A stretch of DNA of 64,000 nt from Polynucleobacter sp. HIN5. GTDB lineage: Bacteria > Pseudomonadota > Gammaproteobacteria > Burkholderiales > Burkholderiaceae. The notes below the pieces were generated by a model. That model worked only from the letters and a program-made list of their open reading frames with translations, did no database searches and was not told the origin of the DNA. The DNA is taken from positions 558,001-622,000 of the forward strand of contig NZ_AP028136.1 of assembly GCF_030297555.1 (NCBI RefSeq), read 5' to 3'. This document shows, one piece after another, positions 39,634 to 50,148 of the stretch. Made by a program: the position numbers and the translations under genes. How positions within the stretch are numbered: position 1 is the stretch's first letter; every line of letters begins with the position of its first letter.

Positions 39634-40344
39634 ATGCCGGGATATCAGCGCGTTCTACTAAAGTTGTCGGGCGAGGCCCTAATGGGTGAGGATGCCTATG
39701 GAATTAATCCAAAGACGATTGATTCCATGGTCACCGAAATTGCTGAGGTGGTTCAATTAGGCGTTGAAATCGCCATCGTCATTGGTGGCGGCAATATCTT
39801 TCGTGGTGTAGCCGGTGGCGCAGCTGGAATGGATCGGGCCACCGCTGATTACATGGGGATGTTGGCCACCATGATGAACTCGTTGGCCTTGCAAGATGCG
39901 CTCAGGCAAAAAGGCGTTGAGGCCCGAGTGCAATCTGCTTTGCGGATGGATCAAGTGGTCGAGCCCTATATTCGACCGCGAGCCATTCGAGCCATGAAAG
40001 AGGGTAAGGTCGTGATCTTTGCTGCTGGTACCGGTAACCCATTCTTTACAACTGATACTGCTGCCGCATTGCGTGCTGCAGAAATGGGTGTCGAGGTGAT
40101 GCTCAAAGCAACTAAGGTGGATGGCATCTACAGCAGCGACCCAAATAAAGATCCAAGTGCAACGTTGTATTCCACTATTACTTTTGATGAGTGCCTCATC
40201 AAAAATCTTCAAGTGATGGATGCAACTGCATTTGCTTTATGCCGCGATCGAAAATTACCTATCCGTGTATTTTCGATCTTAAAACCAGGCGCATTATTAA
40301 GTGTTGTGCGGGGCGAGCCAGAAGGTACCCTAGTTCACGTTTAA
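39634..40344 (+). CDS. pyrH: UMP kinase
   Basis: The 236-residue kinase makes UDP from UMP in pyrimidine synthesis. It belongs to the amino acid kinase fold: [12 protein letters not shown] at the N terminus, [10 protein letters not shown], and [24 protein letters not shown], which binds the nucleotides. It follows tsf after 5 bp and precedes frr, the usual bacterial order. Confidence 0.98.
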   Translation: MPGYQRVLLKLSGEALMGEDAYGINPKTIDSMVTEIAEVVQLGVEIAIVIGGGNIFRGVAGGAAGMDRATADYMGMLATMMNSLALQDALRQKGVEARVQSALRMDQVVEPYIRPRAIRAMKEGKVVIFAAGTGNPFFTTDTAAALRAAEMGVEVMLKATKVDGIYSSDPNKDPSATLYSTITFDECLIKNLQVMDATAFALCRDRKLPIRVFSILKPGALLSVVRGEPEGTLVHV

Positions 40345-40356
40345 AAGGAGAGTGGC

Positions 40357-40917
40357 ATGTCGGCTGGACAAATAAAGACCAATGCAGATCAAAAAATGCA
40401 AAAGTCGATTGAAGCGTTTAAAGCTAATCTCGCAAAAATCAGAACGGGTCGTGCCAACCCAGGTATTTTGGAGCACCTCATGGTGGATTACTACGGTAAT
40501 CCCACGCCAATCTCGCAAGTGGCTAATTTAGGGCTGGCCGATGCACGCACCATTAATGTGACCCCTTGGGAAAAAAATATGGTCGCGGTGGTTGAGAAGG
40601 CGATTCGCGAATCAGACCTCGGTCTAAATCCTGCAACTCAGGGTACAGTGATTCGGGTGCCAATGCCCCCCTTAACTGAGGAGCGTCGCAAAGAGCTGAC
40701 CAAGGTTGTCAAAGCAGAGGGCGAAGAGACTAAGGTGGCGATTCGTAATTTACGACGCGATGCCAATGAGCATTTAAAACGTTTGACCAAAGATAAAGAG
40801 ATCTCGGAAGATGATGAGCGTCGTGCCCAAGACGAGATCCAGAAACTGACGGATAAGTTTGTGGCCGATGTGGATAAATTGGTCGTTGAAAAGGAAAAGG
40901 AAATCATGACGGTTTAA
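40357..40917 (+). CDS. frr: Ribosome recycling factor
   Basis: The 186-residue RRF splits post-termination ribosomes with EF-G. It has the tRNA-like two-domain sequence: [14 protein letters not shown] motif read as [12 protein letters not shown], and [13 protein letters not shown] in the hinge area. The ribosome site is AAAGGAG. Its last codons and stop form one side of a long hairpin (40901-40929). Confidence 0.98.
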   Translation: MSAGQIKTNADQKMQKSIEAFKANLAKIRTGRANPGILEHLMVDYYGNPTPISQVANLGLADARTINVTPWEKNMVAVVEKAIRESDLGLNPATQGTVIRVPMPPLTEERRKELTKVVKAEGEETKVAIRNLRRDANEHLKRLTKDKEISEDDERRAQDEIQKLTDKFVADVDKLVVEKEKEIMTV

Positions 40918-40929
40918 CCGTCATGATTT
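40901..40929 (+). repeat. Hairpin spanning the frr stop codon
   Basis: AAATCATGACGGTT and AACCGTCATGATTT are perfect 14-bp complements around a single T. As RNA the likely fold is a 12-bp stem with a 5-nt loop. It covers the last codons of frr and ends 7 bp before the uppS ATG at 40936. There is no U-run, so it is not a typical terminator. Confidence 0.8.
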
Positions 40930-40935
40930 GGTCAG

Positions 40936-41724
40936 ATGACCCAAGCCACTACCAGTTCCACGCTCGCTGTTCCTGCCGTTGGTAGTGTTCCTAGACATGT
41001 GGCCATCATCATGGATGGTAATGGTCGATGGGCAACTAAACGATTTATGCCGCGCGTAGCGGGTCATTCAGAAGGACTTGAAGCGGTTCGGAAGGTCGTT
41101 GAGGAGTGTGTCAAGCAAAACGTTCAATACTTGACCTTATTTGCTTTCAGTTCAGAGAACTGGCGCAGGCCCCCTGAGGAAGTTGGCTTTTTAGCAAAAC
41201 TTTTTCTCAAATCCCTCCGCAAAGAGGTTGCTCGCCTTGCTGAAAATAATATTCGTCTGAAGATGATTGGTGACCTGAGTCGCTTTGGAACCGCGATTAC
41301 AGAGATGGTCGAGTTCTCGGAAGAAAAAACGAAGGATTGCAATCGCTTAACTCTCACCATTGCCGCCAATTACGGTGGACGCTGGGATATTTTGCAGGCG
41401 ATGCAAAAAGCACTTGCGCAAAACCCGCATCTTGATCCAAAGAGTATTTCCGAGGAGTGGCTGGCCCCCCATCTTTCGATGGCCTATGCGCCCGAGCCTG
41501 ATTTATTTATTCGGACTGGTGGTGAACAGCGGGTGAGTAATTTTCTCTTGTGGCAATTGGCATATACCGAACTCTATTTCACGGACATTCTTTGGCCAGA
41601 CTTTGATGCGACTGAGTTACAAAAAGCGTTTCTCTGGTATGCCCAGCGGGAGCGTCGCTTTGGTCGAACCAGCGCACAGCTGGTAGAAGAGTCCAGCCCC
41701 ATTCCATTGTCCGATGCCGTCTAA
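40936..41724 (+). CDS. uppS: Undecaprenyl diphosphate synthase
   Basis: The 262-residue cis-prenyltransferase makes the C55 lipid carrier for cell wall synthesis. It has the family motif [13 protein letters not shown] (the Asp binds Mg), the SSENW loop, and the end motif [22 protein letters not shown]. The N terminus is some 15 residues longer than most. A hairpin lies immediately upstream, which could couple or limit its translation. Confidence 0.97.
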   Translation: MTQATTSSTLAVPAVGSVPRHVAIIMDGNGRWATKRFMPRVAGHSEGLEAVRKVVEECVKQNVQYLTLFAFSSENWRRPPEEVGFLAKLFLKSLRKEVARLAENNIRLKMIGDLSRFGTAITEMVEFSEEKTKDCNRLTLTIAANYGGRWDILQAMQKALAQNPHLDPKSISEEWLAPHLSMAYAPEPDLFIRTGGEQRVSNFLLWQLAYTELYFTDILWPDFDATELQKAFLWYAQRERRFGRTSAQLVEESSPIPLSDAV

Positions 41725-41729
41725 TTGGC

Positions 41730-42566
41730 ATGCTTAAAACTCGGATCGTAACTGCCGTCATCATGCTGGCCATTTTGTTGCCAGTATTGTTTTTGTTACC
41801 CCCGATCTATCTCTCCGGATTATTTTTGCTAATCCTAGTGGCAGCCGCTTGGGAGTGGAGTCGCTTAATTGCTCCCAATGCATCGTATGCAGCCTACTTT
41901 TATGCGCTGGTGTGCGCCATGGTCGTTCTTTTTCTCTGGCTCTTTGCAATTCCAACGGTGGAAATCGCTTTACTGAGTATCGCGCTTGCGTTTTGGATCA
42001 TTGGCATGCCAATGATCCTATCTCAAGGGATTCATCTTTCTTTGTTACGGTGGCGATTTATTTTTAGTGTCCTTGGCTTCATTATTTTGCCAACCGCGTG
42101 GCTATCTTTGGATGTGCTTCGTGAAATCGGCTTATGGTGGTTATTAAGTGCTTTGATATTGGTTTGGCTTGCTGATATTGGTGCTTATTTTGTTGGTAAG
42201 TCCTTTGGTCGACGAAAGCTTGCGAGCCAAATTAGTCCTGGTAAGTCTGTGGAAGGGGCTCTCGGTGGCTTAGCCCTCTGTTTGGTGTACGCCATCGGCT
42301 GTGCACACTATTTACCGGAGGGCGATACCCTATTTGGATCGTTTCAGTCGAAATGGGGCTGGGGATGGATGCTTCTCATGACGGCGGTTTTGGTGGCTTA
42401 CAGCATTATGGGAGATCTATTTGAGTCGCAACTCAAGCGGATCGCGAAAGTGAAGGACAGCAGCCATTTATTGCCCGGGCATGGAGGCTTTTTGGATCGT
42501 GTCGATGCTTTATTGCCGGTCATGCCAATTGCTGCATTATTCTCGATAATGGTGAGAAGCCAATAA
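41730..42566 (+). CDS. cdsA: Phosphatidate cytidylyltransferase
   Basis: The 278-residue inner-membrane enzyme makes CDP-diacylglycerol, the branch point of phospholipid synthesis. About seven or eight hydrophobic segments are seen, and the C-terminal signature is present (SIMGDLFESQLKRIAKVKDSS, then PGHGGFLDRVDAL). It is 5 bp after uppS. Confidence 0.96.
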   Translation: MLKTRIVTAVIMLAILLPVLFLLPPIYLSGLFLLILVAAAWEWSRLIAPNASYAAYFYALVCAMVVLFLWLFAIPTVEIALLSIALAFWIIGMPMILSQGIHLSLLRWRFIFSVLGFIILPTAWLSLDVLREIGLWWLLSALILVWLADIGAYFVGKSFGRRKLASQISPGKSVEGALGGLALCLVYAIGCAHYLPEGDTLFGSFQSKWGWGWMLLMTAVLVAYSIMGDLFESQLKRIAKVKDSSHLLPGHGGFLDRVDALLPVMPIAALFSIMVRSQ

Positions 42567-42578
42567 ACGACTCCCTTT

Positions 42579-43787
42579 ATGCACGATCTCATCACCCGAA
42601 ATCTCTGTATCTTAGGATCCACCGGATCAATCGGCATGAATACGCTTGATGTGGTGCGCGCTCATCGAGATCAATTTAAGGTAAGTGCGCTCACTGCTGG
42701 TCGGCAAATCGAACGTTTGGCTGAGCAATGTTTGGAGTTCAGACCCAAGATCGCAGCGGTTCACTCTGCGACTGACGCAAGAACGCTAAAGGAACTCCTA
42801 GAAGGCAAGGGTCTGTCGATTGCTGTGCATCATGGCGAGGCAGGTCTTATTACCGCAGTCTCAGAAAGTGACTGCGATACCGTGATGGCAGCCATTGTTG
42901 GTGCCGCGGGTCTTTTGCCCACCTTACGCGCGGCTGAGCTTGGTAAGCGGGTACTGCTTGCGAATAAAGAATCTCTAGTGATGTCCGGAGATATTTTTAT
43001 GAATGCCGCAATCCGAGGTGGCGCAGAGTTATTGCCAATCGATAGTGAACACAACGCAATTTTTCAGTGCTTGCCACCGCACTTCACAAGTCCCAAAAAT
43101 ACCTCGCGGATGAAAGAGCATTTGGGGGTTGAGGAAATTTGGTTAACGGCTTCCGGAGGCCCTTTCCGCAATACCCCAATCGATCAACTAGCGAACATCA
43201 CACCGGATCAGGCATGTGCTCATCCAAATTGGGTGATGGGTCGCAAAATTTCAGTTGATTCTGCAACCATGATGAACAAGGGCCTCGAAGTGATTGAGGC
43301 GCATTGGTTGTTTGGTTTGCCGCTCGAGCAAATTAAGGTGCTGATTCATCCGGAGAGCGTGGTGCATTCCATGGTGCGGTATCGAGATGGCTCAGTCATG
43401 GCTCAGCTCGGACAGCCAGATATGCGCACACCCATCGCATTTGGCTTAGCTTGGCCCAATCGCATTGATGCTGGCGTTGCGCCTCTCAATTTGACCCAGT
43501 TATCGGGTTTGCACTTTACCGAGCCTGATCTTTTGCGTTTTCCATGCTTAGGTCTTGCCTTTACCGCTGCAAGGCAAGGGGGAACAAGCCCCACGGTTCT
43601 CAATGCTGCCAATGAGATTGCCGTCGCCGCATTTTTAGAAGGCCGTTTGCCATACCTAAAAATAGCGCAGGCTGTTGAGTTCGCACTCAATCAGCTTCCC
43701 AGTCAAAAGGCGGGATCCTTGGATGAGGTTTTAACGGTTGATCGAGAGGCTCGCCTCAAAACCAGCGATTGGATTACACGCCAATAA
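42579..43787 (+). CDS. dxr: 1-deoxy-D-xylulose 5-phosphate reductoisomerase
   Basis: The 402-residue enzyme makes 2-C-methyl-D-erythritol 4-phosphate in the non-mevalonate isoprenoid pathway. It shows the NADPH-binding start LGSTGSIGMNTLDVV, the metal and substrate motifs LPIDSEHNAIFQ and ASGGPFR, and HPNWVMGRKISVDSATMMNKG. Its product pathway feeds uppS, which lies two genes upstream. Confidence 0.98.
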   Translation: MHDLITRNLCILGSTGSIGMNTLDVVRAHRDQFKVSALTAGRQIERLAEQCLEFRPKIAAVHSATDARTLKELLEGKGLSIAVHHGEAGLITAVSESDCDTVMAAIVGAAGLLPTLRAAELGKRVLLANKESLVMSGDIFMNAAIRGGAELLPIDSEHNAIFQCLPPHFTSPKNTSRMKEHLGVEEIWLTASGGPFRNTPIDQLANITPDQACAHPNWVMGRKISVDSATMMNKGLEVIEAHWLFGLPLEQIKVLIHPESVVHSMVRYRDGSVMAQLGQPDMRTPIAFGLAWPNRIDAGVAPLNLTQLSGLHFTEPDLLRFPCLGLAFTAARQGGTSPTVLNAANEIAVAAFLEGRLPYLKIAQAVEFALNQLPSQKAGSLDEVLTVDREARLKTSDWITRQ

Positions 43788-43789
43788 CC

Positions 43790-44914
43790 ATGGAAGCGAT
43801 TTCAACACTTCTTTATTTCTTAATCACCATTGGGATCTTGGTGAGTTTTCATGAATTCGGCCATTACAGCGCCGCTCGGATGTGCGGGGTGAAGGTATTA
43901 CGGTTTGCAGTTGGATTTGGTAAACCACTCCTGACCCTGAAATCAAAATCAGGAACCGAATGGGTCATTGCCGCGATTCCTTTGGGTGGTTATGTAAAGC
44001 TTTTAGATGGACGTGATTCAGAGCAGCAGATAGCGCCCGAGGAGCAAGCGATTGCCTTTGATACGCAACCTCTGTGGCAGCGCTCATTCATTGTTGCCGC
44101 TGGCCCGCTTGCCAACTTCTTATTAGCGGTCATCTTGTTGGCATTCATATACATCAATGGTGTCCCGCAACTTCCCGCTCAGATTCAAGCGCCGGCCGAA
44201 CAAACCTTGGCAGCCCAGTTGGATATGGAAAAGGGTGATGAGATTTTGGCTTGGAAGACTGCAGGTGAAGACCAATTTATACCGATTGTGAGTTGGAATG
44301 ATCTACGCTGGCGTTTATTAGATGCAATCACCGCAGAGCGCGGCTTCTCCTTGGAGCTTGAGGCGGAGTCTGGTAAGCGCCACATCGTGGAATTTAAGGG
44401 AGATGCATTGCCCCGCCTCTCCCCGGGCACGGACCCCTTTGCCCGGTTGGGCATCCTACCCATTCCAGGTAAAGATGCCGAGGGGAAGTCTACATGGTTT
44501 GAGCTCCAGCTTGGCCCTATCGACTCTCTGGTTTATGCCAGCGAACGGGTTTGGTTGATTACCAAGGTCTCGACCCGGATGATGATTGGCTTAATTACCG
44601 GGGAGACCTCCTTAAAACAGCTAAGTGGCCCGATTAGCATTGCTGATATGGCGGGTAAATCTGCCCAGTTTGGCTGGCAATCCTTCGTTTCTTTTTTGGC
44701 ACTTCTTAGCATCAGCATTGGATTACTAAACCTTATCCCTTTGCCCATGTTAGATGGCGGTCAGCTCCTGTATGATGCATGGGAGTTGGTCTCTGGAAAG
44801 CGCCTATCCACTCAGTTGCAAGAAGTTTTTCAGCGATTTGGCTTTATATTAATTATTGTGCTCACACTATTTGCTGTATTTAACGATCTACAACGCTTAT
44901 TTCTGTCTTCATGA
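43790..44914 (+). CDS. rseP: RseP site-2 intramembrane metalloprotease
   Basis: The protein (374 residues from ATG 43790, which directly follows the dxr stop) cuts anti-sigma factor RseA-type proteins and leftover signal peptides in the inner membrane. It has the zinc motif HEFGH (residues 21-25) in the first membrane segment, a periplasmic PDZ-like region in the middle, and the second metal motif NLIPLPMLDGGQLL near the C terminus. Only one clear PDZ region is visible; the other seems degenerate. It overlaps bamA by 4 bp. Confidence 0.95.
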   Translation: MEAISTLLYFLITIGILVSFHEFGHYSAARMCGVKVLRFAVGFGKPLLTLKSKSGTEWVIAAIPLGGYVKLLDGRDSEQQIAPEEQAIAFDTQPLWQRSFIVAAGPLANFLLAVILLAFIYINGVPQLPAQIQAPAEQTLAAQLDMEKGDEILAWKTAGEDQFIPIVSWNDLRWRLLDAITAERGFSLELEAESGKRHIVEFKGDALPRLSPGTDPFARLGILPIPGKDAEGKSTWFELQLGPIDSLVYASERVWLITKVSTRMMIGLITGETSLKQLSGPISIADMAGKSAQFGWQSFVSFLALLSISIGLLNLIPLPMLDGGQLLYDAWELVSGKRLSTQLQEVFQRFGFILIIVLTLFAVFNDLQRLFLSS

Positions 44915-47256
44915 TCCGTTTTTCGTCAATTCCCAATCGTCTGATGCAATATTTAGCTTCATGCTTTTGCATCATTCTGTTGGCCATTGCCGGATTTAAT
45001 CAGCCAGCCCTTGCTGCGGACTCATTTATTGTCAAAGACATTCGGATTGAAGGTTTGCAGCGAGTTGAGCCTGGCACCGTATTTAGCTATCTCCCCGTTC
45101 AAGTGGGTGAGCGTTTTACTCCTGAAAAGGCGGCTGATTCGATTAAGGCCTTATATGCGACTGGATTTTTTCGGGATGTTCAGATTCAGGCGCAGGGTGA
45201 TGTCTTAATTGTGATTGTGGACGAGCGTCCCACAATTTCTCGTATTGAGTTCACAGGTATGAAGGAGTTTGACCCTGAAGTGGTTCGCAAATCATTGCGA
45301 AGCGTCGGGGTCGCAGACGCACGTTTTTATGACAAGGCCTTAATTGATAAAGCGGAGCAGGAGCTCAAGCGTCAATATGTGAGTAAGGGATTGTTTGCCG
45401 CTGAGGTGGTTACAACGGTAACCCCAGGAGCTCGTAACCAAGTGGCGATCTTCTTTAATATTGATGAAGGGCCGGTAGCCAAGATTAAAGAGATTAACTT
45501 TATTGGCAACAAAGTATTTAGTGAAAGTACTTTGCGCAGTGAGATGCAGTTGCAAACCGGTGGTTGGCTGTCCTGGTACTCCAAAGATAATTTGTACTCA
45601 AAGCAAAAGCTAACCGCTGATCTCGAGACCATTCGTTCGTATTATCTCAATCGGGGCTATCTCGAGTTTGTGATCGAATCGACCCAGGTTTCTATTACCC
45701 CGGATAAACGGGATATCTATTTGACAATCAGCATTCGTGAAGGAAATAAATTTACCGTCAAGAACATTAGTCTGGCCGGGGAATTGTTGGGCAAGGAAAA
45801 AGAGTTTCAGTCCCTCTTGACGATTAAAGCGGGTGATACTTTCTCATCGGCAAAGTTAGCCGAAAGTACTAAGGCTATTGCTGAGAAGTTAGGTTCGTAT
45901 GGCTATGCCTTTGCGGTAATTAATCCACAACCCGACATCCGGCGCGATTTGAATGAGGTCGATATCACGCTGGTGATTGATGCGGGGCGGCGAGTGTATG
46001 TGCGCAAAGTCGAAATTACGGGCAACTCAAAGACCCGAGATTTGGTAATTCGGCGTGAAATGCGACAGTTTGAAAGTGCCTGGTTTGATAGTGATAAGAT
46101 CCGAATTTCTAAGGAGCGGATTGGTCGAACCGGCTATGTGAAGGATAGTGAAATCACCACCGCTGATGTTCCTGGCTCGCCCGATCAAGTCGATGTGAAC
46201 GTGAAGGTTGAGGAAAAGCCAACCGGTGCGATCTCGATTGGTGCTGGATTTTCTTCTACTGAAAAATTGATCTTGACTGCCGGTATTAACCAAGAGAATG
46301 CGTTTGGAACTGGAACCAGTATTGGTCTTAATTTCTCGCTCGGTAAGATTAATCAATCCTTAGCACTTTCGCAGTATGACCCTTACTTTACGGAAGACGG
46401 TATTAGTCGCTACACTGACCTTTTCTATCGTTCCAATAAGCCTCTGTATTACGTGGGTGATCCTGACTATCAGATTAAATCTTTTGGTACGAACTTAAAG
46501 TTTGGGGTGCCTTACACTGAGGTTGATCGGGTATTTTTTGGAACTGGCCTCGAGTTTTTTGATATCTACGTGACTCAAAATACTCCGCAACCCTATCAGA
46601 CCTATGTGCAGGATTGGGGTCAGACCATACCAAGTCGACTACAAACTTATAACATTCCAATTACGGTTGGCTGGGCACGCGATGGTCGCGACAGTGCTCT
46701 GATTCCATCCAAAGGATCTTTACAGCGTTTATCAGGAGAGGTTGGAACGCCTTTGGGTAATTTGCTGTTCTACCAATTAAACGCTCAGTATCAGCAATAC
46801 CACTCATTCTCCAAGGGCAATATCTTGTCTTTCAATGGTGAAATCGGCTACGGTGAGGGCTATGGTAACAAGCCATACCCCATTACCAAGAACTACTTCG
46901 TAGGTGGTATTGGCTCTGTCAGGGGGTACGCCCCTGGATCGCTTGGGCCGAAGTATTTCAACACCACCACGGGCACTTTCTTACCCACTGGCGGTCAGTC
47001 CAAGATTGTCACTAATATTGAGTACACCTTCCCAGTTCCTGGCTCGGGGGCAGATAAAACCTTGCGTCTCTTTACCTTTGCTGACGGCGGTAATGCTTTC
47101 CAGGACATCAACTTAGTTCTAAGGTACTCCTACGGGGTCGGTTTATCATGGATATCTCCATTGGGTCCGTTAAAATTTAGCTACGGTATTCCAATCAATG
47201 CACAGCCAACGGATAATATCCAAAGACTGCAGTTTCAGGTGGGTACAGCGTTTTAA
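44911..47256 (+). CDS. bamA: BamA outer-membrane assembly protein
   Basis: The 781-residue protein inserts beta-barrels into the outer membrane. It has a signal peptide (about 1-35, ending ALAADS), five POTRA repeats (about 38-435), and a C-terminal 16-strand barrel that ends in Phe (VGTAF). The loop 6 motif VRGYAPGSLG is present. It overlaps rseP and is followed by the periplasmic chaperone gene, its partner. Confidence 0.97.
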   Translation: MIRFSSIPNRLMQYLASCFCIILLAIAGFNQPALAADSFIVKDIRIEGLQRVEPGTVFSYLPVQVGERFTPEKAADSIKALYATGFFRDVQIQAQGDVLIVIVDERPTISRIEFTGMKEFDPEVVRKSLRSVGVADARFYDKALIDKAEQELKRQYVSKGLFAAEVVTTVTPGARNQVAIFFNIDEGPVAKIKEINFIGNKVFSESTLRSEMQLQTGGWLSWYSKDNLYSKQKLTADLETIRSYYLNRGYLEFVIESTQVSITPDKRDIYLTISIREGNKFTVKNISLAGELLGKEKEFQSLLTIKAGDTFSSAKLAESTKAIAEKLGSYGYAFAVINPQPDIRRDLNEVDITLVIDAGRRVYVRKVEITGNSKTRDLVIRREMRQFESAWFDSDKIRISKERIGRTGYVKDSEITTADVPGSPDQVDVNVKVEEKPTGAISIGAGFSSTEKLILTAGINQENAFGTGTSIGLNFSLGKINQSLALSQYDPYFTEDGISRYTDLFYRSNKPLYYVGDPDYQIKSFGTNLKFGVPYTEVDRVFFGTGLEFFDIYVTQNTPQPYQTYVQDWGQTIPSRLQTYNIPITVGWARDGRDSALIPSKGSLQRLSGEVGTPLGNLLFYQLNAQYQQYHSFSKGNILSFNGEIGYGEGYGNKPYPITKNYFVGGIGSVRGYAPGSLGPKYFNTTTGTFLPTGGQSKIVTNIEYTFPVPGSGADKTLRLFTFADGGNAFQDINLVLRYSYGVGLSWISPLGPLKFSYGIPINAQPTDNIQRLQFQVGTAF

Positions 47257-47267
47257 TCGTAAGGAAA

Positions 47268-47801
47268 ATGATGATGATTCAGGGATTAATGACCAAAGGG
47301 TCTAAATTAGTTATAACCGCATTCTTGACGGGTATTTGTTCTGTCGCTTTTGCTCAAGAAGCTGCACCTCGTATTGCGTTTGTGAATGCCGAGAAGATTT
47401 TTGTTGAGTCCAATATGGCAAAAGCAGCTCAATCGCGTTTGCAAAATGAGTTTGCAAAACGTCAAAATGAAATTCGGGATGGCGCTCAGAAAATTAAGGC
47501 CGCTGCAGAGAAATTGGATAAAGACGCTGCCGTGATGCCTGAGGCTGAGAGAATTCGCAAGCAGAGGGAGTTGGCCGACTTTGACCGTGAGTTGCAACGC
47601 AAGAATCGCGAGTTAAACGATGATGCCAATCAACGTAATGCGGAAGAGCGAGCAAAAATTGCTGAAAAGGCTAATCTTGCCATTCGGCAGGTGGCTGAAC
47701 AGCGTAAGATCGACGTGATTTTTCAAGAACCCCCAGCCTACCTCAATCCGAGACTTGATGTGACCGATGAGGTTATAAAGGTCTTAAATAATCTCAAGTA
47801 A
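47268..47801 (+). CDS. skp: Periplasmic chaperone Skp/OmpH
   Basis: The 177-residue protein holds unfolded outer-membrane proteins on their way to BamA. There is a signal peptide ending SVAFAQ, then a short strand (RIAFVNAEKIF) and long charged helices that form the tentacles (about 60-145). Position between bamA and lpxD is conserved. Confidence 0.95.
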   Translation: MMMIQGLMTKGSKLVITAFLTGICSVAFAQEAAPRIAFVNAEKIFVESNMAKAAQSRLQNEFAKRQNEIRDGAQKIKAAAEKLDKDAAVMPEAERIRKQRELADFDRELQRKNRELNDDANQRNAEERAKIAEKANLAIRQVAEQRKIDVIFQEPPAYLNPRLDVTDEVIKVLNNLK

Positions 47802-47806
47802 TTCAG

Positions 47807-48883
47807 ATGCCAACCGCCCTCGAGCTAGCCGAACAATTTCAAGTTAGCTTGGTGGGGGATGGTTCCCGATTATTGCGAGGGCTTGCTCCGCTTGAGCGAG
47901 CCCAATCTGACGAGATCTCCTTTTTATCGAATCCCCTCTATCGCCAACAGGCGCTTGAAAGTGGTGCGGGTGCATTAATTCTCAGTGAAGCAGACTTGCA
48001 GTTCTTGCAAGACCATTCTCGGTCTGCTGGGACGGCCTACCTTGTTTCAAAAAATCCCTATGCCAGCTTCGCCAAAATAGCGCAGTGGTTTGCAAAGCAA
48101 AGTGCTCCAATCTACCATCCAGGAATTAGTCCCATGGCAGTCGTCGATAAAACTGCCGTGATCCCCGCCTCATGTCATATTGGACCCTTTGTCCAGATTG
48201 GCCCTGGAGTTCGTTTGGGAGAGCGCACGGTTCTTTTAGGTCAAATCAGCATTGGTGAGGGCGCTAGCTTAGGGGATGATTGCCTCATTTACCCCAACGT
48301 GACGATTTATCACAATTGTGCAGTGGGTGATCGTTGCATTGTTCATAGCGGTGCCGTGATTGGTGCCGACGGTTTTGGCTTTGCCCCTGACTTTTCATCG
48401 CAAGGTGGTCAATGGCTCAAAATCCCACAAACGGGTGGGGTGAGGATTGGTCAGGATGTTGAAGTGGGTGCTTGTACGACGATTGATCGGGGTGCGATGG
48501 CGAACACCACGATTGGCGATGGTTGCAAGATTGACAACCAAGTACAAATTGCCCACAACGTGGAAATTGGTGTTCATACCGTGATCGCTGGATGCGCCGC
48601 CATCGCCGGTAGTACGACCATTGGTAATTACTGCGTGATTGGCGGCAATGCCAATTTTGCAGGCCATCTTCAGATTGCAGACCGAACCACCGTATCGGGT
48701 GGCACCCCTGTAATTCGTTCTATAACCGAGCCTGGTACCCACATTACCGGTGTATTCCCATCGATGCCCCATTCCGCCTGGGAGCGAAATGCTGCGATTT
48801 TGCGCGGACTGGATAAAATACGGGAGCGGATTCGGAGCCTTGAGAGCAAACCATCCGATTCGGTTAGTAAACCCGATCAGTAA
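47807..48883 (+). CDS. lpxD: UDP-3-O-acyl-glucosamine N-acyltransferase
   Basis: The 358-residue enzyme adds the second acyl chain in lipid A synthesis. It has an N-terminal uridine-binding domain (about 1-105) and a left-handed beta-helix of hexapeptide repeats (VVDKTAVIPASCHIGPFVQIG onward). The catalytic His is in NQVQIAHNVEIG. The C-terminal helix is present. Confidence 0.97.
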   Translation: MPTALELAEQFQVSLVGDGSRLLRGLAPLERAQSDEISFLSNPLYRQQALESGAGALILSEADLQFLQDHSRSAGTAYLVSKNPYASFAKIAQWFAKQSAPIYHPGISPMAVVDKTAVIPASCHIGPFVQIGPGVRLGERTVLLGQISIGEGASLGDDCLIYPNVTIYHNCAVGDRCIVHSGAVIGADGFGFAPDFSSQGGQWLKIPQTGGVRIGQDVEVGACTTIDRGAMANTTIGDGCKIDNQVQIAHNVEIGVHTVIAGCAAIAGSTTIGNYCVIGGNANFAGHLQIADRTTVSGGTPVIRSITEPGTHITGVFPSMPHSAWERNAAILRGLDKIRERIRSLESKPSDSVSKPDQ

Positions 48884-48901
48884 CTATTTTATGGATACGC
48901 T

Positions 48902-49348
48902 ATGAGTCAAGCAGTGATTGATATTCACAAGATTCTGAAACTACTACCCCATCGATATCCATTTTTGTTGGTCGATCGGGTCATTGAGTTAGATCCTGGA
49001 AAAACCATCAAAGCATTGAAAAATGTCACGATGAATGAGCCATTCTTTCAAGGTCACTTCCCTGACTTTCCGGTGATGCCCGGTGTTCTCATTATTGAAG
49101 CCCTCGCTCAAACTGCAGCACTCTTAACATTTTCTGAAGAGCATGACCCCGAAGATGTGTATTACTTTGCAGGAATTGATGGCGCACGTTTTAAACGGAT
49201 CGTATTGCCCGGTGATCAGCTCATCATGCACGCAACATTTGAGCGCGGTAAGGCTGGAATTTATAAGTTTCAGGTCAAGGCGACCGTCCAAGATGAATTA
49301 GCAGCTGAAGCATCGATTACCTGTGCGGTTCGAAAGAAGAGTGCGTAA
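48902..49348 (+). CDS. fabZ: 3-hydroxyacyl-ACP dehydratase FabZ
   Basis: The 148-residue hot-dog enzyme removes water in fatty acid elongation and draws on the same hydroxyacyl pool as LpxA and LpxD. It has the catalytic His in [13 protein letters not shown] and the Glu in [14 protein letters not shown]. Its stop overlaps the lpxA ATG by one base. Confidence 0.98.
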   Translation: MSQAVIDIHKILKLLPHRYPFLLVDRVIELDPGKTIKALKNVTMNEPFFQGHFPDFPVMPGVLIIEALAQTAALLTFSEEHDPEDVYYFAGIDGARFKRIVLPGDQLIMHATFERGKAGIYKFQVKATVQDELAAEASITCAVRKKSA

Positions 49349-50142
49349 TGGCCACAATCCATGCAAGTGCCATCGTTGATTCCAAGGCGCAATTAGCTGA
49401 TAACGTCGTTATTGGTCCCTATGCGGTGATTGGGCCTCATGTCACCATGGGTTCAGGTTGCACAGTTGGTTCACACAGCGTGATTGAAGGGCACACAACA
49501 CTCGGACAAGATAATCGGATCGGTCACTTTGCGGCCATCGGTGGCGAACCGCAGGATATGAAATACCGTGGTGAGCCTACCCAATTGATGATTGGTGATC
49601 GAAATACGATTCGGGAGTTCACGACTATTCATACAGGCACTGCGCAAGATCAGGGCATCACTCGGATCGGGAATGACAATTGGATTATGGCTTATGTGCA
49701 TATTGCGCATGATTGCCAAATTGGTAATCACACCATCTTTTCAAGTAATGCCCAAATTGCAGGGCATGTCGAAGTAGGGGATTGGGCGATTCTTGGTGGA
49801 ATGTCCGGCGTTCATCAGTTTGTGCGCATTGGTGCGCATGCCATGTTGGGCGGGGCTTCGGCGCTCGTGCAAGATATCCCCCCTTTTGTGATGGCAGCTG
49901 GTGATAAAGCTGGACCGCATGGAATCAATGTCGAGGGCTTAAAGCGACGTGGTTATTTGCCTGAGGCAATTATGGAACTGCGTAATGCCTACAAGGTTTT
50001 ATATAAAGATGGGTTAAGTTTTGAAGAGGCAAAAGTCGCTATTGACGCCATGGCAAAGCAACAAGCAGATACCAAGACTCAAGAAGCCTTGCTTCAGTTT
50101 CATCAATTCTTAGCCGCCTCCAGTCGCGGCATTATCCGGTAA
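49348..50142 (+). CDS. lpxA: UDP-N-acetylglucosamine acyltransferase
   Basis: The 264-residue enzyme performs the first step of lipid A synthesis. It has a beta-helix of hexapeptide repeats ([16 protein letters not shown]), the catalytic His in [13 protein letters not shown], and the C-terminal helical domain with GLKRRGY. Length is normal (about 262). Confidence 0.98.
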   Translation: MATIHASAIVDSKAQLADNVVIGPYAVIGPHVTMGSGCTVGSHSVIEGHTTLGQDNRIGHFAAIGGEPQDMKYRGEPTQLMIGDRNTIREFTTIHTGTAQDQGITRIGNDNWIMAYVHIAHDCQIGNHTIFSSNAQIAGHVEVGDWAILGGMSGVHQFVRIGAHAMLGGASALVQDIPPFVMAAGDKAGPHGINVEGLKRRGYLPEAIMELRNAYKVLYKDGLSFEEAKVAIDAMAKQQADTKTQEALLQFHQFLAASSRGIIR

Positions 50143-50148
50143 CTGATT

